DNA of 22,781 bases from positions 1-22,781 of the forward strand of contig JBDHUC010000033.1 of NCBI GenBank assembly GCA_039808985.1. The letters run 5' to 3'. Within the stretch, counting starts at the first letter, position 1. Every line of letters starts with the position of its first letter. The DNA comes from SXRF01 sp039808985 (GTDB lineage Bacteria > Pseudomonadota > Alphaproteobacteria > Rickettsiales > SXRF01). This document shows positions 14,328 to 22,774 of this stretch, in pieces. Under the pieces are notes generated by a model that saw only the letters and a list, made by a program, of their open reading frames with translations, searched no databases and was not told the DNA's origin. The position numbers were made by a program, and so were the translations under genes.

Positions 14328-15548
14328 TCATAAGCTTATGATTTTTCTATAAATATCCAACAGGCCTTGCGTATGCGCTGTTTTTACCGGGGGAGCTGCC
14401 CAAAAAAGAGCATAGGCCTCCGCCCCCGCTTTTGCTATTGCTTCGTCATCTTTAGTGATACGCAAGCAACGGGTAAGGTCAGCCACATCGCCAGAGCGTA
14501 TATGCCAACCGGTTTTTCCTTCCAATACGCGCTCGGAAGCGGCACAAACATCGCTAACTATTGCAGCAACGCCACGCGCCGCAGCTTCAGCAACTACCAG
14601 CCCATAAGTTTCATACCACAGGCTTGGAAAAACCAATGCCCTTGCCCTGGAAAGTTCTTCTATAACCTGGGCAGAAGAAACCCAGCCGGTTACTTTGCAA
14701 AAATCATAAGATTCGGCAAGAGCGCGCAAAGGGCCGTCACCAACCAATGTAAGCGGAACCCCTGCCTGCTTTGCCGCTTCCAGCAATATTTCTATCCCTT
14801 TTTCAGCGTCAAGCCTGCCAACAGCCACAACCGACTTATTAGCGCTTACGTTAACAGCCTGAGCTTTAGGTATATCAATCGGATTTTCTAACGGATAAAA
14901 ATTAGAATCCGCAGGAAGATAGGGGCGCAGCAAAACAGTGGATTGTTTCGATAACGTAATATAGTCCTTTACCCCGCCTGGCAGCCTGCCGGTTTTTTTC
15001 TGGATAAATGTCCTTACCACTCTGTATAATTTATGCAGGTAATGCCGCTTATCACACTGGGTTTTGATGCAATCAAAAGACATGGCGCGCTTAGGGCATG
15101 GTTTGCATTTTACGTAATCAAACAACGCACCATTAGGGCAGGCTGCAAAGAAATCATGCAGCGTACAAACCACTTTAAAGCCAAGCTTATTTGCCATACG
15201 CACCGGACTGGTGGTAAGCGCCTTGGTATAGCCATGCAAATGGATTATTGTGTTTTTACTATCCATTTTTTCAAGCAGGGCTTTCATTTTTGCCGCCGCC
15301 TTGAAATTCCATAACCCCTGCAGCATTACAAAAGGGTTCTTACCCGCATTTATAAGCTCCGTTTGCCCAAGGCATATAACTTCCAGCCTGGTATTTTGCA
15401 ATTCGGGACAAATTGGCCCACAAGCGCCAATAAAAATAACATTAATACCGGCAGCGGCAAGCCCACATGCTTCATCAATAGCAACCTTGCTTGCTCCGCC
15501 ATTGATATGGCAATAATCATTAAGTATTATAACTGCTGGGTTGTTCAT
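14328..15548 (-). CDS. Glycosyltransferase family 4 with cysteine-rich insert
   Basis: This 406-residue GT-B retaining glycosyltransferase should add one sugar of the repeat unit on the cytoplasmic face. The acceptor domain has GGA at 17-19 and CTLHDFFAACP at 128-138. The donor domain has VGRLDAEKG at 243-251 (Arg245, Lys250), LVGDGPL at 268-274 and the E-x7-E pair Glu313/Glu321 in ETYGLVVAE. All catalytic positions look intact. Between the two halves is a Cys cluster (Cys137, 148, 151, 160, 165) of a type seen in some GT4 enzymes; it may bind zinc or iron. It overlaps the acyltransferase gene upstream by four bases (ATGA). The sugar and linkage cannot be told from sequence. Confidence 0.9.
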   Translation of the reverse strand: MNNPAVIILNDYCHINGGASKVAIDEACGLAAAGINVIFIGACGPICPELQNTRLEVICLGQTELINAGKNPFVMLQGLWNFKAAAKMKALLEKMDSKNTIIHLHGYTKALTTSPVRMANKLGFKVVCTLHDFFAACPNGALFDYVKCKPCPKRAMSFDCIKTQCDKRHYLHKLYRVVRTFIQKKTGRLPGGVKDYITLSKQSTVLLRPYLPADSNFYPLENPIDIPKAQAVNVSANKSVVAVGRLDAEKGIEILLEAAKQAGVPLTLVGDGPLRALAESYDFCKVTGWVSSAQVIEELSRARALVFPSLWYETYGLVVAEAAARGVAAIVSDVCAASERVLEGKTGWHIRSGDVADLTRCLRITKDDEAIAKAGAEAYALFWAAPPVKTAHTQGLLDIYRKIISL

Positions 15549-16549
15549 GCGGCTTGTACATTTGAAGAAGATGAATAACGTGCGGCCAGCTTCTTACCAT
15601 AGGCCACCATTGGTATTTCAATAATTTTCTCTACGCAGAATGCCAGAATATAAACAACTGCCAATATAAGACATAAAAACCATAGGTCATTACTGAAAAT
15701 ACCAAATAATATTGCAAGCTGTATTAACGGGGCATGAATAAGATATACGCCATAAGACATATCCAGCTTCATATTTATTACCGGCAGGCGCAATACAGAA
15801 ATAAATACCAGGCTGCCAACTAAAATTGGGTATATCGGCATCAAAGGATAGTCATCACGCAGGTAACAAACAGTAAGCAGCAATGCTGCCGATAAAAAAG
15901 CCAATGGTTTAGGAAGCATGAATCTATCGCGGTAAATGTAAAACCCTATACCTATTATAAAAAATCTAAGCTGCCCGGGAAGTTGCTTAGCCAAAGTTTC
16001 ATGGCCATGGCTTATCGCAACAAATGCAAAAACTGTGGATGCTATATAAATGGCCGGGATAGTAATTGCCCCTATGCGCTTCATACAATACCATATGGCA
16101 GGAACTATAAGGTAAAATGCGGCTTCTATTTTAAGGGTCCACAGGCTTGGATTAATGGCAATATTATGTTGATCGGCAAAAATACCGCCAATATCCGGAG
16201 ATATGAAGTTAAGGAATATTAGATTGCTGGCCAGGTATTTTATTACATTAAGATATTGCGTATCCTTTCCAAGGATTAATATCATTGCAATGGCCTGCAG
16301 GATTATAATTACAAAATAAAGCGGGTAAATCCTGAAAAACCTCTTAATGTAAAACCCCTTTACCTTAGGGGAATTATCAAAACTTCCATATACTAAAAAA
16401 CCGCTTACAATAAAAAAAGCATCAACCGCAAAATCTGCAAAACTATATATACCTTCGGCCTTAGACAGGCCAGGCAGAACTTTAAAATGGCCAAACACTA
16501 CCAGGGTAGCGAGTATTAACCTCACCAATGTAAAATTATTCTCACGCAT
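15545..16549 (-). CDS. Membrane O-acyltransferase, family 3 (OafA/ExoZ-like)
   Basis: The 334-residue integral membrane protein, with about ten helices, would transfer an acetyl or other short acyl group to a sugar of the polysaccharide. Signatures of the family are TLVRLILATLVVFGHF at the start with the conserved His21, DAFFIVSGFLVYGSF near 45-58, RFFRIYPLY, and SLWTLKIEAAFYLIVPAIWY. There is no C-terminal SGNH domain. GTG 16552 and ATG 16549 are adjacent start options; I choose the ATG, which overlaps the polymerase gene by eight bases. It is translationally coupled to the genes on both sides and so belongs to the same biosynthetic arm. Acetylation is the likeliest reaction, but succinyl or other groups are possible. 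Confidence 0.88.
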   Translation of the reverse strand: MRENNFTLVRLILATLVVFGHFKVLPGLSKAEGIYSFADFAVDAFFIVSGFLVYGSFDNSPKVKGFYIKRFFRIYPLYFVIIILQAIAMILILGKDTQYLNVIKYLASNLIFLNFISPDIGGIFADQHNIAINPSLWTLKIEAAFYLIVPAIWYCMKRIGAITIPAIYIASTVFAFVAISHGHETLAKQLPGQLRFFIIGIGFYIYRDRFMLPKPLAFLSAALLLTVCYLRDDYPLMPIYPILVGSLVFISVLRLPVINMKLDMSYGVYLIHAPLIQLAILFGIFSNDLWFLCLILAVVYILAFCVEKIIEIPMVAYGKKLAARYSSSSNVQAA

Positions 16550-17762
16550 CACTTTGCGCCGCTGCCGTTAATTTATTTTCAGCCAGCCATGTTGCCGCTG
16601 CACCAAGAAAAAGCGTAACCATCTGGTCTTCAAGCATGGAAAGCGCAACCCCGTAAAACGCTATAAACATTACAATGCTCAGCGCGTAATTATTAGCCGT
16701 AATATCTTTATTGGAAACACGCATTGACGTCCACCACAGCCAGCCTATATAAACAAAACTCAGCACCCCAAAAAAAGCATACATGAATACAAACATATTA
16801 TCAGCAGCGTTACCATCATACTTATCATAAAATCTCTGGGCACCGCTTATGCCACCAAGTCCTATGCCAAAAGGAAACAGCTCCCTGCTTTCAATAAGCT
16901 TCCATGCCCTGGGCCACATATCTTCCACCCGCATATAAAAAGTGTTAAGGCTAAACATCCCATGGGTGTTAGGCATTGTAAAATGCGGCAATATAAGCGG
17001 AAGCGCAATCATCAGTATAAACCCGAGGCTTATTCCTGCTTTAAGGGCCGCCGCCTTATATTTATGGGCTATAATCAGCAGTAACCCAACCAGGACAAAT
17101 GCTATTATTGATGCTTTCTGGGTAGTCCAAAAAACCGCAAACACTGTCATTAACATAATTCCAACACGCGCAATTAACAACCGTGTATTAAGCATTAGCA
17201 AAAAAGCAAGCATTGGTAATATGATCGCGGCATTGATAGATGAGCGTGTAAAACCGGCCGCCCTCTTATTTTCGCCTGATATATCCCAGTTATGGCTAAT
17301 ATCAACCTGCACATCACCAATCGTAGCAGCCATTCCTGACCATGGATATTCGATAAAATATTTATCGAGGAATATACCAACGATTGATATGACCCATAAA
17401 ATAAAAATGCATCTTACAACCTGATTTGGCGGATTAATTATATATTGCGAAAGAACCGCACCTGCCAGGCCAGAAAAGAAAAGTTTTATGCAATAAAATA
17501 TAACAAAGACATTTTTGAGATTAACAAAACTAACAAATCCATGGACCAAAATTATAACCGCAAACACAAGAAATGGCTTATACGATATTTTCCTATCAAT
17601 TTGTTTAAAAAATATTAGTGATATTATTAATGACAACAATGCCAAATCGCGTATAAAAATAAGAAAATCAGCTCCAATAATATTAAAGCCATAGCGAATA
17701 GGGCCTTCAAACAAGTAAAAGGCAAAATAAATGGCTAATCCGCAATAAATCAGGATTTTCAT
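16542..17762 (-). CDS. Wzy/O-antigen ligase-like polysaccharide polymerase
   Basis: The 406-residue protein has about 11-12 predicted transmembrane helices. A larger loop towards the C-terminus contains GIGLGGISG (about residues 297-305) and a DNMFVFMYAFFGVLSF segment near 318-333. This pattern fits the Wzy_C/O-antigen ligase superfamily (G-x-G-x-G followed by an N-containing helix start). In this context a polymerase that joins lipid-linked repeat units in the periplasm is more likely than a WaaL ligase, because the locus also has Wza- and Wzc-like genes. It is the first gene of the left arm, with a 205-base divergent region before it, and overlaps the acyltransferase gene. Confidence 0.8.
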   Translation of the reverse strand: MKILIYCGLAIYFAFYLFEGPIRYGFNIIGADFLIFIRDLALLSLIISLIFFKQIDRKISYKPFLVFAVIILVHGFVSFVNLKNVFVIFYCIKLFFSGLAGAVLSQYIINPPNQVVRCIFILWVISIVGIFLDKYFIEYPWSGMAATIGDVQVDISHNWDISGENKRAAGFTRSSINAAIILPMLAFLLMLNTRLLIARVGIMLMTVFAVFWTTQKASIIAFVLVGLLLIIAHKYKAAALKAGISLGFILMIALPLILPHFTMPNTHGMFSLNTFYMRVEDMWPRAWKLIESRELFPFGIGLGGISGAQRFYDKYDGNAADNMFVFMYAFFGVLSFVYIGWLWWTSMRVSNKDITANNYALSIVMFIAFYGVALSMLEDQMVTLFLGAAATWLAENKLTAAAQSDA

Positions 17763-17967
17763 ATATTTATCAAAATGTTAATAATTTACACTGTTGTTTG
17801 GCCAGAAAAATACTAGGCTTGTTAGCACAAAACACATCGTTTGCCAAGCTATTGTTTGAACACATATATTCCGCTTTTCCAAGATATTAGGACAAATTTT
17901 AGTTGCGCGAAGATAAAAATATTAGTACCAGAACAGCTATATGTAAAAAACATGGAAAGCCAATCAC
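17763..17967. promoter_or_regulatory. Divergent control region of the two polysaccharide arms
   Basis: These 205 AT-rich bases separate the left arm (polymerase first) from the right arm (exporter first) and must hold both promoters. I see no convincing -35/-10 pair. ATATTAG occurs twice, at 17884-17890 and 17919-17925, 35 bases apart, with a similar ATACTAG near 17812. An ATG at 17952 opens a nine-codon frame that overlaps the TTG start of the exporter gene in another phase. Confidence 0.45.
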
Positions 17968-18705
17968 TTGAAAAATTTTAGCTCAATTTCGCTCTTTTTA
18001 TTATGCGCCGCAACCGTAACAGTTTCAGGCTGCTCAAACGCTGATGATTTACCGCCCGCTGCAAAAGAATCAGCGGTTTTGAATATAAAAGATGCGCCTC
18101 CGCCTGATCCTTATCTGCTGCAGATAGGGGATACTCTTGACATTAAAGTTCGCCTCAATCCAGAACTCAATGAAACCGTCATCGTTCCGCCAGACGGAAT
18201 GATCTCAACCACCATGGCAGAAGACGTTATGGCTTATGGGCATACCGTCAAAGAAATCAGGGAAGAGCTTACCTCTCAATACAAAAAAGAGTTAAAAGAT
18301 CCTCGCCTTTCATTGATAATGCGCTCATTTGCTCCTAACCGGGTTTATGTGTCTGGCGAAGTTGTAAATCCTGGCGAATTTGTAACCGCCGGTCCAAACC
18401 TTACATTGCTACAGGCGATTTCCCGCGCTGGTGGCCTTAAAAATTCGGCTGGGGTTAAAGACATAATTATTATACGCCATAAGAACGGTTCAGCCCCAAC
18501 CGCTTACTCAACCAATTATGTTGAGGCCGAATCCGGCAAAGACCCTTCAAGCGACGTAAGGCTAGCGGCTTATGACGTGGTTTTCGTACCTCGCAGCAAT
18601 ATCGGCGATGCATATCTGTACTTCCAGCAGTTTGTACAGCAGTTCCTGCCAGCCGCATTTGGTCTTTCTTACCAGCTTAATCCACAAAACAATATAAACA
18701 GATAA
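17968..18705 (+). CDS. Polysaccharide export lipoprotein, Wza/GumB-like
   Basis: This 245-residue outer membrane export protein forms the channel for the finished chain. The N-terminus is a lipoprotein signal with VSGC and Cys22 as lipidation site. The polysaccharide export domain follows at about 48-120 (YLLQIGDTLDIKV and VPPDGMISTTM), then an SLBB domain at about 125-175 (RVYVSGEVVNPGEFVTAGP and LLQAISRAGGLKNSA). A C-terminal amphipathic helix, DAYLYFQQFVQQFLPAAFG, would span the outer membrane. The length is like GumB rather than Wza (379). The start must be TTG 17968: a stop codon lies in frame at 17944 with no ATG or GTG between, and the signal peptide needs this start. GGAAAG lies eight bases before it. 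It overlaps the next gene by one base (TAATG). Confidence 0.92.
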   Translation: MKNFSSISLFLLCAATVTVSGCSNADDLPPAAKESAVLNIKDAPPPDPYLLQIGDTLDIKVRLNPELNETVIVPPDGMISTTMAEDVMAYGHTVKEIREELTSQYKKELKDPRLSLIMRSFAPNRVYVSGEVVNPGEFVTAGPNLTLLQAISRAGGLKNSAGVKDIIIIRHKNGSAPTAYSTNYVEAESGKDPSSDVRLAAYDVVFVPRSNIGDAYLYFQQFVQQFLPAAFGLSYQLNPQNNINR

Positions 18706-20420
18706 TGGAAGATTCGCTTGGCATACGCGACTTAATCGCTGCTTTTTTCCGCCAGTTCAAGGTGTTTTTCCTTGTAGTTTTGGCAACTGTATCTATTGGC
18801 CTTCTGATTATAATTTTGTCCACGCCGATGTATCAATCCACCGGCAGTGTGTTGGTTAAGTTTGGCTCTGATGCAGATGCCAGGGTGAATAACCCAAATG
18901 ATAATACGCCAGTAAGCCAGGCTGACCGCCGCGAAATAATGCAGTCCAACCTTGATATTCTGCAAAGCCACGATTTACTTAAGGCTGTTATCACAAAAAT
19001 AGGCATTGAGCGTATTTATCCCGGGCTAACGGAGGCTATTGGGACAAAAGACTCCCCTATGGAAGTTGCGATTTTCAAAATGCAAAGCAAGCATTTAATA
19101 ATCAAATCCAGCCCACAAAGCAATGTTATTGACATTAAAGCATTAAATGTAAGCCCAGAGGTTTCTGCTGAGATTGTAAGCACCCTTCAGAATATTTTTA
19201 TACAGCGCCAGCTTGAAATATTTAACAAGCCACAAACTAATTTTCTCATCCAGCAGGTCAAGGAATCCGAAGATAAGCTTAATAAATCACAAAATGAACT
19301 ACGCGCTTTCAAAGCAGGTGCCGGGCTATCTTCCATCGAGGAAGAGTTAAATGAATTGCTGAAACAAAAAAGCTCGGCAGTTGCTGTGGCTTTTCAGGCG
19401 GTTGATGATGCGCAGGGCAAGCTTGAAGAATTGCGCGACAAAGAAACCGAAATGCTTACCACCTACCGCCCTGACAGCCCTCCCATGGTTGCTATGCGTA
19501 AATCAATTGCCGAAGCAAACCGCCAATTGCAGGAGCGCCAGGAAAACCTGACGGCTTCTAAAAACGGAACCCTGTCAGAGCAGAATGCGCGCATAAACAA
19601 ACGTATCGCCAGGCTTGAAGAACAGCGCAACCATTATAACGATCTGGTCCGCCAGGTAGAGGTTAATGAAACCAATTACAAAAACTATCTTGCCCGTAGC
19701 GAGGAAGCCCGCATCAATGAAACTTTGGGCGAGAAAAAAATAACCAGCATCTCCATAGTTGACTCCCCGACTGTCCCTGTGAAACCTGCAACACCGCGTA
19801 AACTCTTAACTGTAATTATTTCTCTTCTTGCCGGAATAATACTTGGCGGTCTTGTCGCCCTCGCCCGTGAATTGTTTGATGAGAGTTTCCGTACCCCAAA
19901 GCAGCTTGCAAAAGTTATGCAGCTTCCGGTTCTTACCAGCTTTCCAAATCGCGAAGGGCTTATGCAGCTTTACAACAATATCGAGCATTTGCTGGCAAAT
20001 ATACCGCAGCCTATAATTCAGTTTGTAAGCAGCTATGACGGCGAGGGCGCAGATGATATAGCGCAGGACCTGGCAGAACTCGCAACCCAGCAGGGCAAGA
20101 ATGTTCTGCTTGTAAATACCGAAAAATTGCAGCGTAATTTCGGCCAGGCGCATTTTGAATTTTCCAACCGTTACAATAATAGCTGGACCATAATCCCAAG
20201 CTCTGGTTTGCTGCGCAACGAGGTTGGCCAATCACTTGCAAAACTTGCCAGTGGAAGTGTTCTTGTTGTTGAGGCTGAGCATACCCGCGCCCCGGTTGCC
20301 AGGGAAGTAAAGCGTACTATAGAATCATTAGGCGGCAAGGTTGTAGGAGCTGTAATGGTGAAAAGACGCTTATACATACCTATGTGGATATATAACAGGC
20401 TGTATAAAGCGCAGCGATAA
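18705..20420 (+). CDS. Wzc/GumC-like chain-length protein with degenerate kinase domain
   Basis: The 571-residue inner membrane co-polymerase sets chain length and connects polymerase to the exporter. The Wzz domain starts with helix 1 at about 19-39 and includes SVLVKFGSD. A periplasmic coiled coil lies at about 180-330, and TM2 at about 367-388 follows a Pro-rich VPVKPATPRK motif. The C-terminal 150 residues resemble the bacterial tyrosine kinase (BY-kinase) fold. However, the Walker A site at 442-451 reads SSYDGEGADD, with Ala and Asp where Lys and Ser/Thr are needed. The Walker A' strand reads VLLVNTE and lacks its usual Asp. No clear Tyr cluster ends the protein. It should therefore not bind ATP normally. 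No separate kinase gene is in view. The start ATG overlaps the wza-like stop. Confidence 0.9.
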   Translation: MEDSLGIRDLIAAFFRQFKVFFLVVLATVSIGLLIIILSTPMYQSTGSVLVKFGSDADARVNNPNDNTPVSQADRREIMQSNLDILQSHDLLKAVITKIGIERIYPGLTEAIGTKDSPMEVAIFKMQSKHLIIKSSPQSNVIDIKALNVSPEVSAEIVSTLQNIFIQRQLEIFNKPQTNFLIQQVKESEDKLNKSQNELRAFKAGAGLSSIEEELNELLKQKSSAVAVAFQAVDDAQGKLEELRDKETEMLTTYRPDSPPMVAMRKSIAEANRQLQERQENLTASKNGTLSEQNARINKRIARLEEQRNHYNDLVRQVEVNETNYKNYLARSEEARINETLGEKKITSISIVDSPTVPVKPATPRKLLTVIISLLAGIILGGLVALARELFDESFRTPKQLAKVMQLPVLTSFPNREGLMQLYNNIEHLLANIPQPIIQFVSSYDGEGADDIAQDLAELATQQGKNVLLVNTEKLQRNFGQAHFEFSNRYNNSWTIIPSSGLLRNEVGQSLAKLASGSVLVVEAEHTRAPVAREVKRTIESLGGKVVGAVMVKRRLYIPMWIYNRLYKAQR

Positions 20421-20484
20421 ACCATATAGATTCTTGATACAACTCCATTTAAGCACAAATTCCCCAAATTAACGGAAATTACTG

Positions 20485-21690
20485 ATGCATGTTTTAATAG
20501 CGAATAATATTTATCCGCCAATTATGGCAGGAGGCGCAGAATTAATAGTAGCAATGCTTGCTGAAAAATTGGTTGAACGCGGCCACCGCGTAACAGTTGT
20601 TTCCACTTGCTCTCCAAGTGACGAGCCATATCCTGTCGAAATCCGAAACGGCGTGGAAGTTATACGTTTTTTCCCTAAAAACCTATACTGGCACTGGGAG
20701 CGTGGCAAACGCAGAGGCTATGAAAAAGCCCTGTGGCATTTACGCGATTCCTGGAATGGCAATGCGGGGGCAAGGTTCAAAAAAATACTGGAAGAGCATA
20801 AGCCCGATATACTGCATACCCACTTGATAGATGGCATGTCAGCAGTGCTATGGCGCAGGGCCAAACAGGCTGGCGTTCCGGTAATCCACACAGCACATGA
20901 TTACCACCTGCTGTGCCCAAGGGCGCTGATGCTCACCAAATCGCTTAAAATATGCACGAACCCACAACTAGGCTGCCGCATATACAAAGCATGGCATATA
21001 CGCACCACCCGCGATATAGACCTGTTTTGCAGCCCATCGCAGTTTCTTATCAACAAGCATATAGAATCAGGCCTTGCCGCAAAAAAAACTGCGGTTATGC
21101 GCAATGGCATAGTACTCCCTGAAAAACCGGAAAAAACAAGGGCCGAAAATGCGCCGCGGAAATTCCTGTTTGCCGCACGCCTTACTATTGAAAAAGGCTG
21201 TGAAGTCCTGCTCGAAGCATTAAAACTATTGCCAACAGCCCTTGATTTTGAATTCGCAATTGCGGGGAAAGGCGATTACGCAGAAAAATTCCAAAGCCTT
21301 GCGGCTAATGACAAACGCATAAAATATCTGGGCTATATAAGCGGCGAACAAAAGGACAAAATATTTAAAGATACTGACTGGCTGCTCATCCCTTCCTTGT
21401 GGTATGAAAATGCACCTGTGGTTATTGTGGAAGCGGCAGCTTATGGCCTTGGCGTAATCGGCAGCAATATCGGGGCGATACCAGAATTTGTACAGCATGA
21501 AAAAACTGGTATTTTATTCGAAGCAGGCAATGCCAGAGCGCTTGCCGATGCCATTATAAGGGCGGCAGGCGACAAAACCATACTGGAGAACTTACCCGCC
21601 CATACAAGACGGCTTTTAGATAACTCCGGGGTGGATAATATGGTAGACGGCTATCTTGAACATTATGAAAATATAAGGAAACAGGCATGA
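20485..21690 (+). CDS. Glycosyltransferase family 4
   Basis: This 401-residue GT-B retaining enzyme should act on the cytoplasmic face in building the repeat unit. The acceptor domain opens with NNIYPPIMAGGAELIVAMLA (Gly16-Gly17) and includes HTAHDYHLLCPRALML (His138, Asp139). The donor domain has FAARLTIEKGCEVLLEAL (Arg232, Lys237), IAGKGDY and the E-x7-E pair Glu308/Glu316 in ENAPVVIVE. Cys144, Cys157 and Cys164 follow the HD motif, a reduced form of the Cys cluster in the other GT4 of the locus. CGGAAA precedes the ATG. It lies 64 bases after the Wzc-like gene and overlaps the epimerase gene by four bases. Donor and acceptor sugars are not known. Confidence 0.9.
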   Translation: MHVLIANNIYPPIMAGGAELIVAMLAEKLVERGHRVTVVSTCSPSDEPYPVEIRNGVEVIRFFPKNLYWHWERGKRRGYEKALWHLRDSWNGNAGARFKKILEEHKPDILHTHLIDGMSAVLWRRAKQAGVPVIHTAHDYHLLCPRALMLTKSLKICTNPQLGCRIYKAWHIRTTRDIDLFCSPSQFLINKHIESGLAAKKTAVMRNGIVLPEKPEKTRAENAPRKFLFAARLTIEKGCEVLLEALKLLPTALDFEFAIAGKGDYAEKFQSLAANDKRIKYLGYISGEQKDKIFKDTDWLLIPSLWYENAPVVIVEAAAYGLGVIGSNIGAIPEFVQHEKTGILFEAGNARALADAIIRAAGDKTILENLPAHTRRLLDNSGVDNMVDGYLEHYENIRKQA

Positions 21691-22664
21691 AAAAATCAAT
21701 ATTAGTGGTAGGCGGCGCAGGTTATATAGGTTCGCACGTATGCAAAACACTTGATGCATCCGGTTATCAGCCGGTAACACTTGACAATCTCTGCACCGGC
21801 TACCGCGATTTCGTGAAATTCGGGCCATTGGTAGAAGCCCATGTTTCCGATAGCGAAGCAGTAGCATCAACCGTAGCCAAATACAATATCGAAGCAGTGA
21901 TAGACCTTGCTGGATCTATAGAAGTTGCCGAATCGGTAGCCGACCCGCTTAAATATTATGAAAATAATTTTGCCTGCAAGCTTGGGTTCCTGAAAACCCT
22001 GAGCAAGGCCGGGGTTAAAGCCTTTGTATTTTCCTCAACTGCGGCAGTTTACGGCGAACCGGAAACCGTGCCAATCCCAGAATCACATGTTAAAAACCCT
22101 AAAAATCCTTATGGCTGGTCGAAGCGCTTATTCGAACAATTACTTGCCGATTTCCATCTTTCAGGTGGCCCGGCATGGATGGCATTGCGCTATTTCAACG
22201 CTGCCGGAGCATCTTTCGATGGCGACATAGGCGAGAGCCACGAACCGGAATCACACCTTATCCCCCGCGCCTGCTTTGCGGCGATGGGCAAAACACCGCC
22301 GCTGGATGTTTATGGAAATGATTACCCAACGCCAGACGGAACTGCCATCCGCGATTATGTGCATGTGATGGACCTGGCCAGCGCGCATATATTGGCATTT
22401 GAAGCGCTCCTATCTGGCAAACCACCCGCCGCTTATAATTTAGGCAACGGCATAGGAAATTCCATACAGGATATTCTCGCAAGCTTTACCAAGCTCGGCC
22501 ACCCGGTTCCGCATAATTTCAAGCCGCGCCGCGCAGGCGACCCGGCCCGCCTTGTTGCCGACAATACAGCAGCTTGCAAGGAACTGGGCTTTAAGCCTCG
22601 TTATGGTGATATTGACAGCATCATAAGCTCAGCCTATAGCTGGCATGAGAAAAAATTGAACTAG
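21687..22664 (+). CDS. galE: UDP-glucose 4-epimerase, GalE-like
   Basis: The 325-residue extended short-chain dehydrogenase likely interconverts UDP-glucose and UDP-galactose and supplies donor sugar to the locus. The Rossmann motif GGAGYIGSH is at 9-17. The active site has SST at 116-118 and the Tyr142/Lys146 pair in PYGWSK. LRYFNAAGA and YGNDYPTPDGTAIRDYVHV are close to GalE itself rather than to other SDR sugar enzymes. The length is slightly short of E. coli GalE (338). It overlaps the glycosyltransferase gene by four bases (ATGA), so donor supply and transfer are co-expressed. UDP-GlcNAc/GalNAc or uronic acid epimerase activity cannot be ruled out from sequence alone. Confidence 0.9.
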   Translation: MKKSILVVGGAGYIGSHVCKTLDASGYQPVTLDNLCTGYRDFVKFGPLVEAHVSDSEAVASTVAKYNIEAVIDLAGSIEVAESVADPLKYYENNFACKLGFLKTLSKAGVKAFVFSSTAAVYGEPETVPIPESHVKNPKNPYGWSKRLFEQLLADFHLSGGPAWMALRYFNAAGASFDGDIGESHEPESHLIPRACFAAMGKTPPLDVYGNDYPTPDGTAIRDYVHVMDLASAHILAFEALLSGKPPAAYNLGNGIGNSIQDILASFTKLGHPVPHNFKPRRAGDPARLVADNTAACKELGFKPRYGDIDSIISSAYSWHEKKLN

Positions 22665-22682
22665 AGCGTTTTCGCTTTAGTT
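22659..22682. terminator. Hairpin over the galE stop codon (possible terminator)
   Basis: AACTAGAGCG (22659-22668) and CGCTTTAGTT (22673-22682) pair over ten positions around a TTTT loop, counting one G-U pair. No T-run follows on the plus strand, so termination there would be weak. On the minus strand the stem is followed by CAATTTTTTC, which looks more like an intrinsic terminator for leftward transcription. Confidence 0.35.
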
Positions 22683-22707
22683 GTGCGTTAGGTGTCGTAT
22701 CTCAATA

Positions 22708-22772
22708 GGTTGTTCACACGATTGTTTTGCTGTATGTGAGTTTTGCCCACCCCACACAGCAAAGGAACAACC
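22708..22772 (+). promoter_or_regulatory. Structured leader masking a ribosome binding site
   Basis: Two nested inverted repeats face each other: GGTTGTTC (22708-22715) with GAACAACC (22765-22772), and TTTGCTGT (22726-22733) with ACAGCAAA (22756-22763). The right arms contain AAAGGAA, the likely ribosome binding site of the gene starting at 22775. A folded leader could hide it. Alternatively this is the end of a mobile or repeat element. Confidence 0.4.
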
Positions 22773-22774
22773 GC

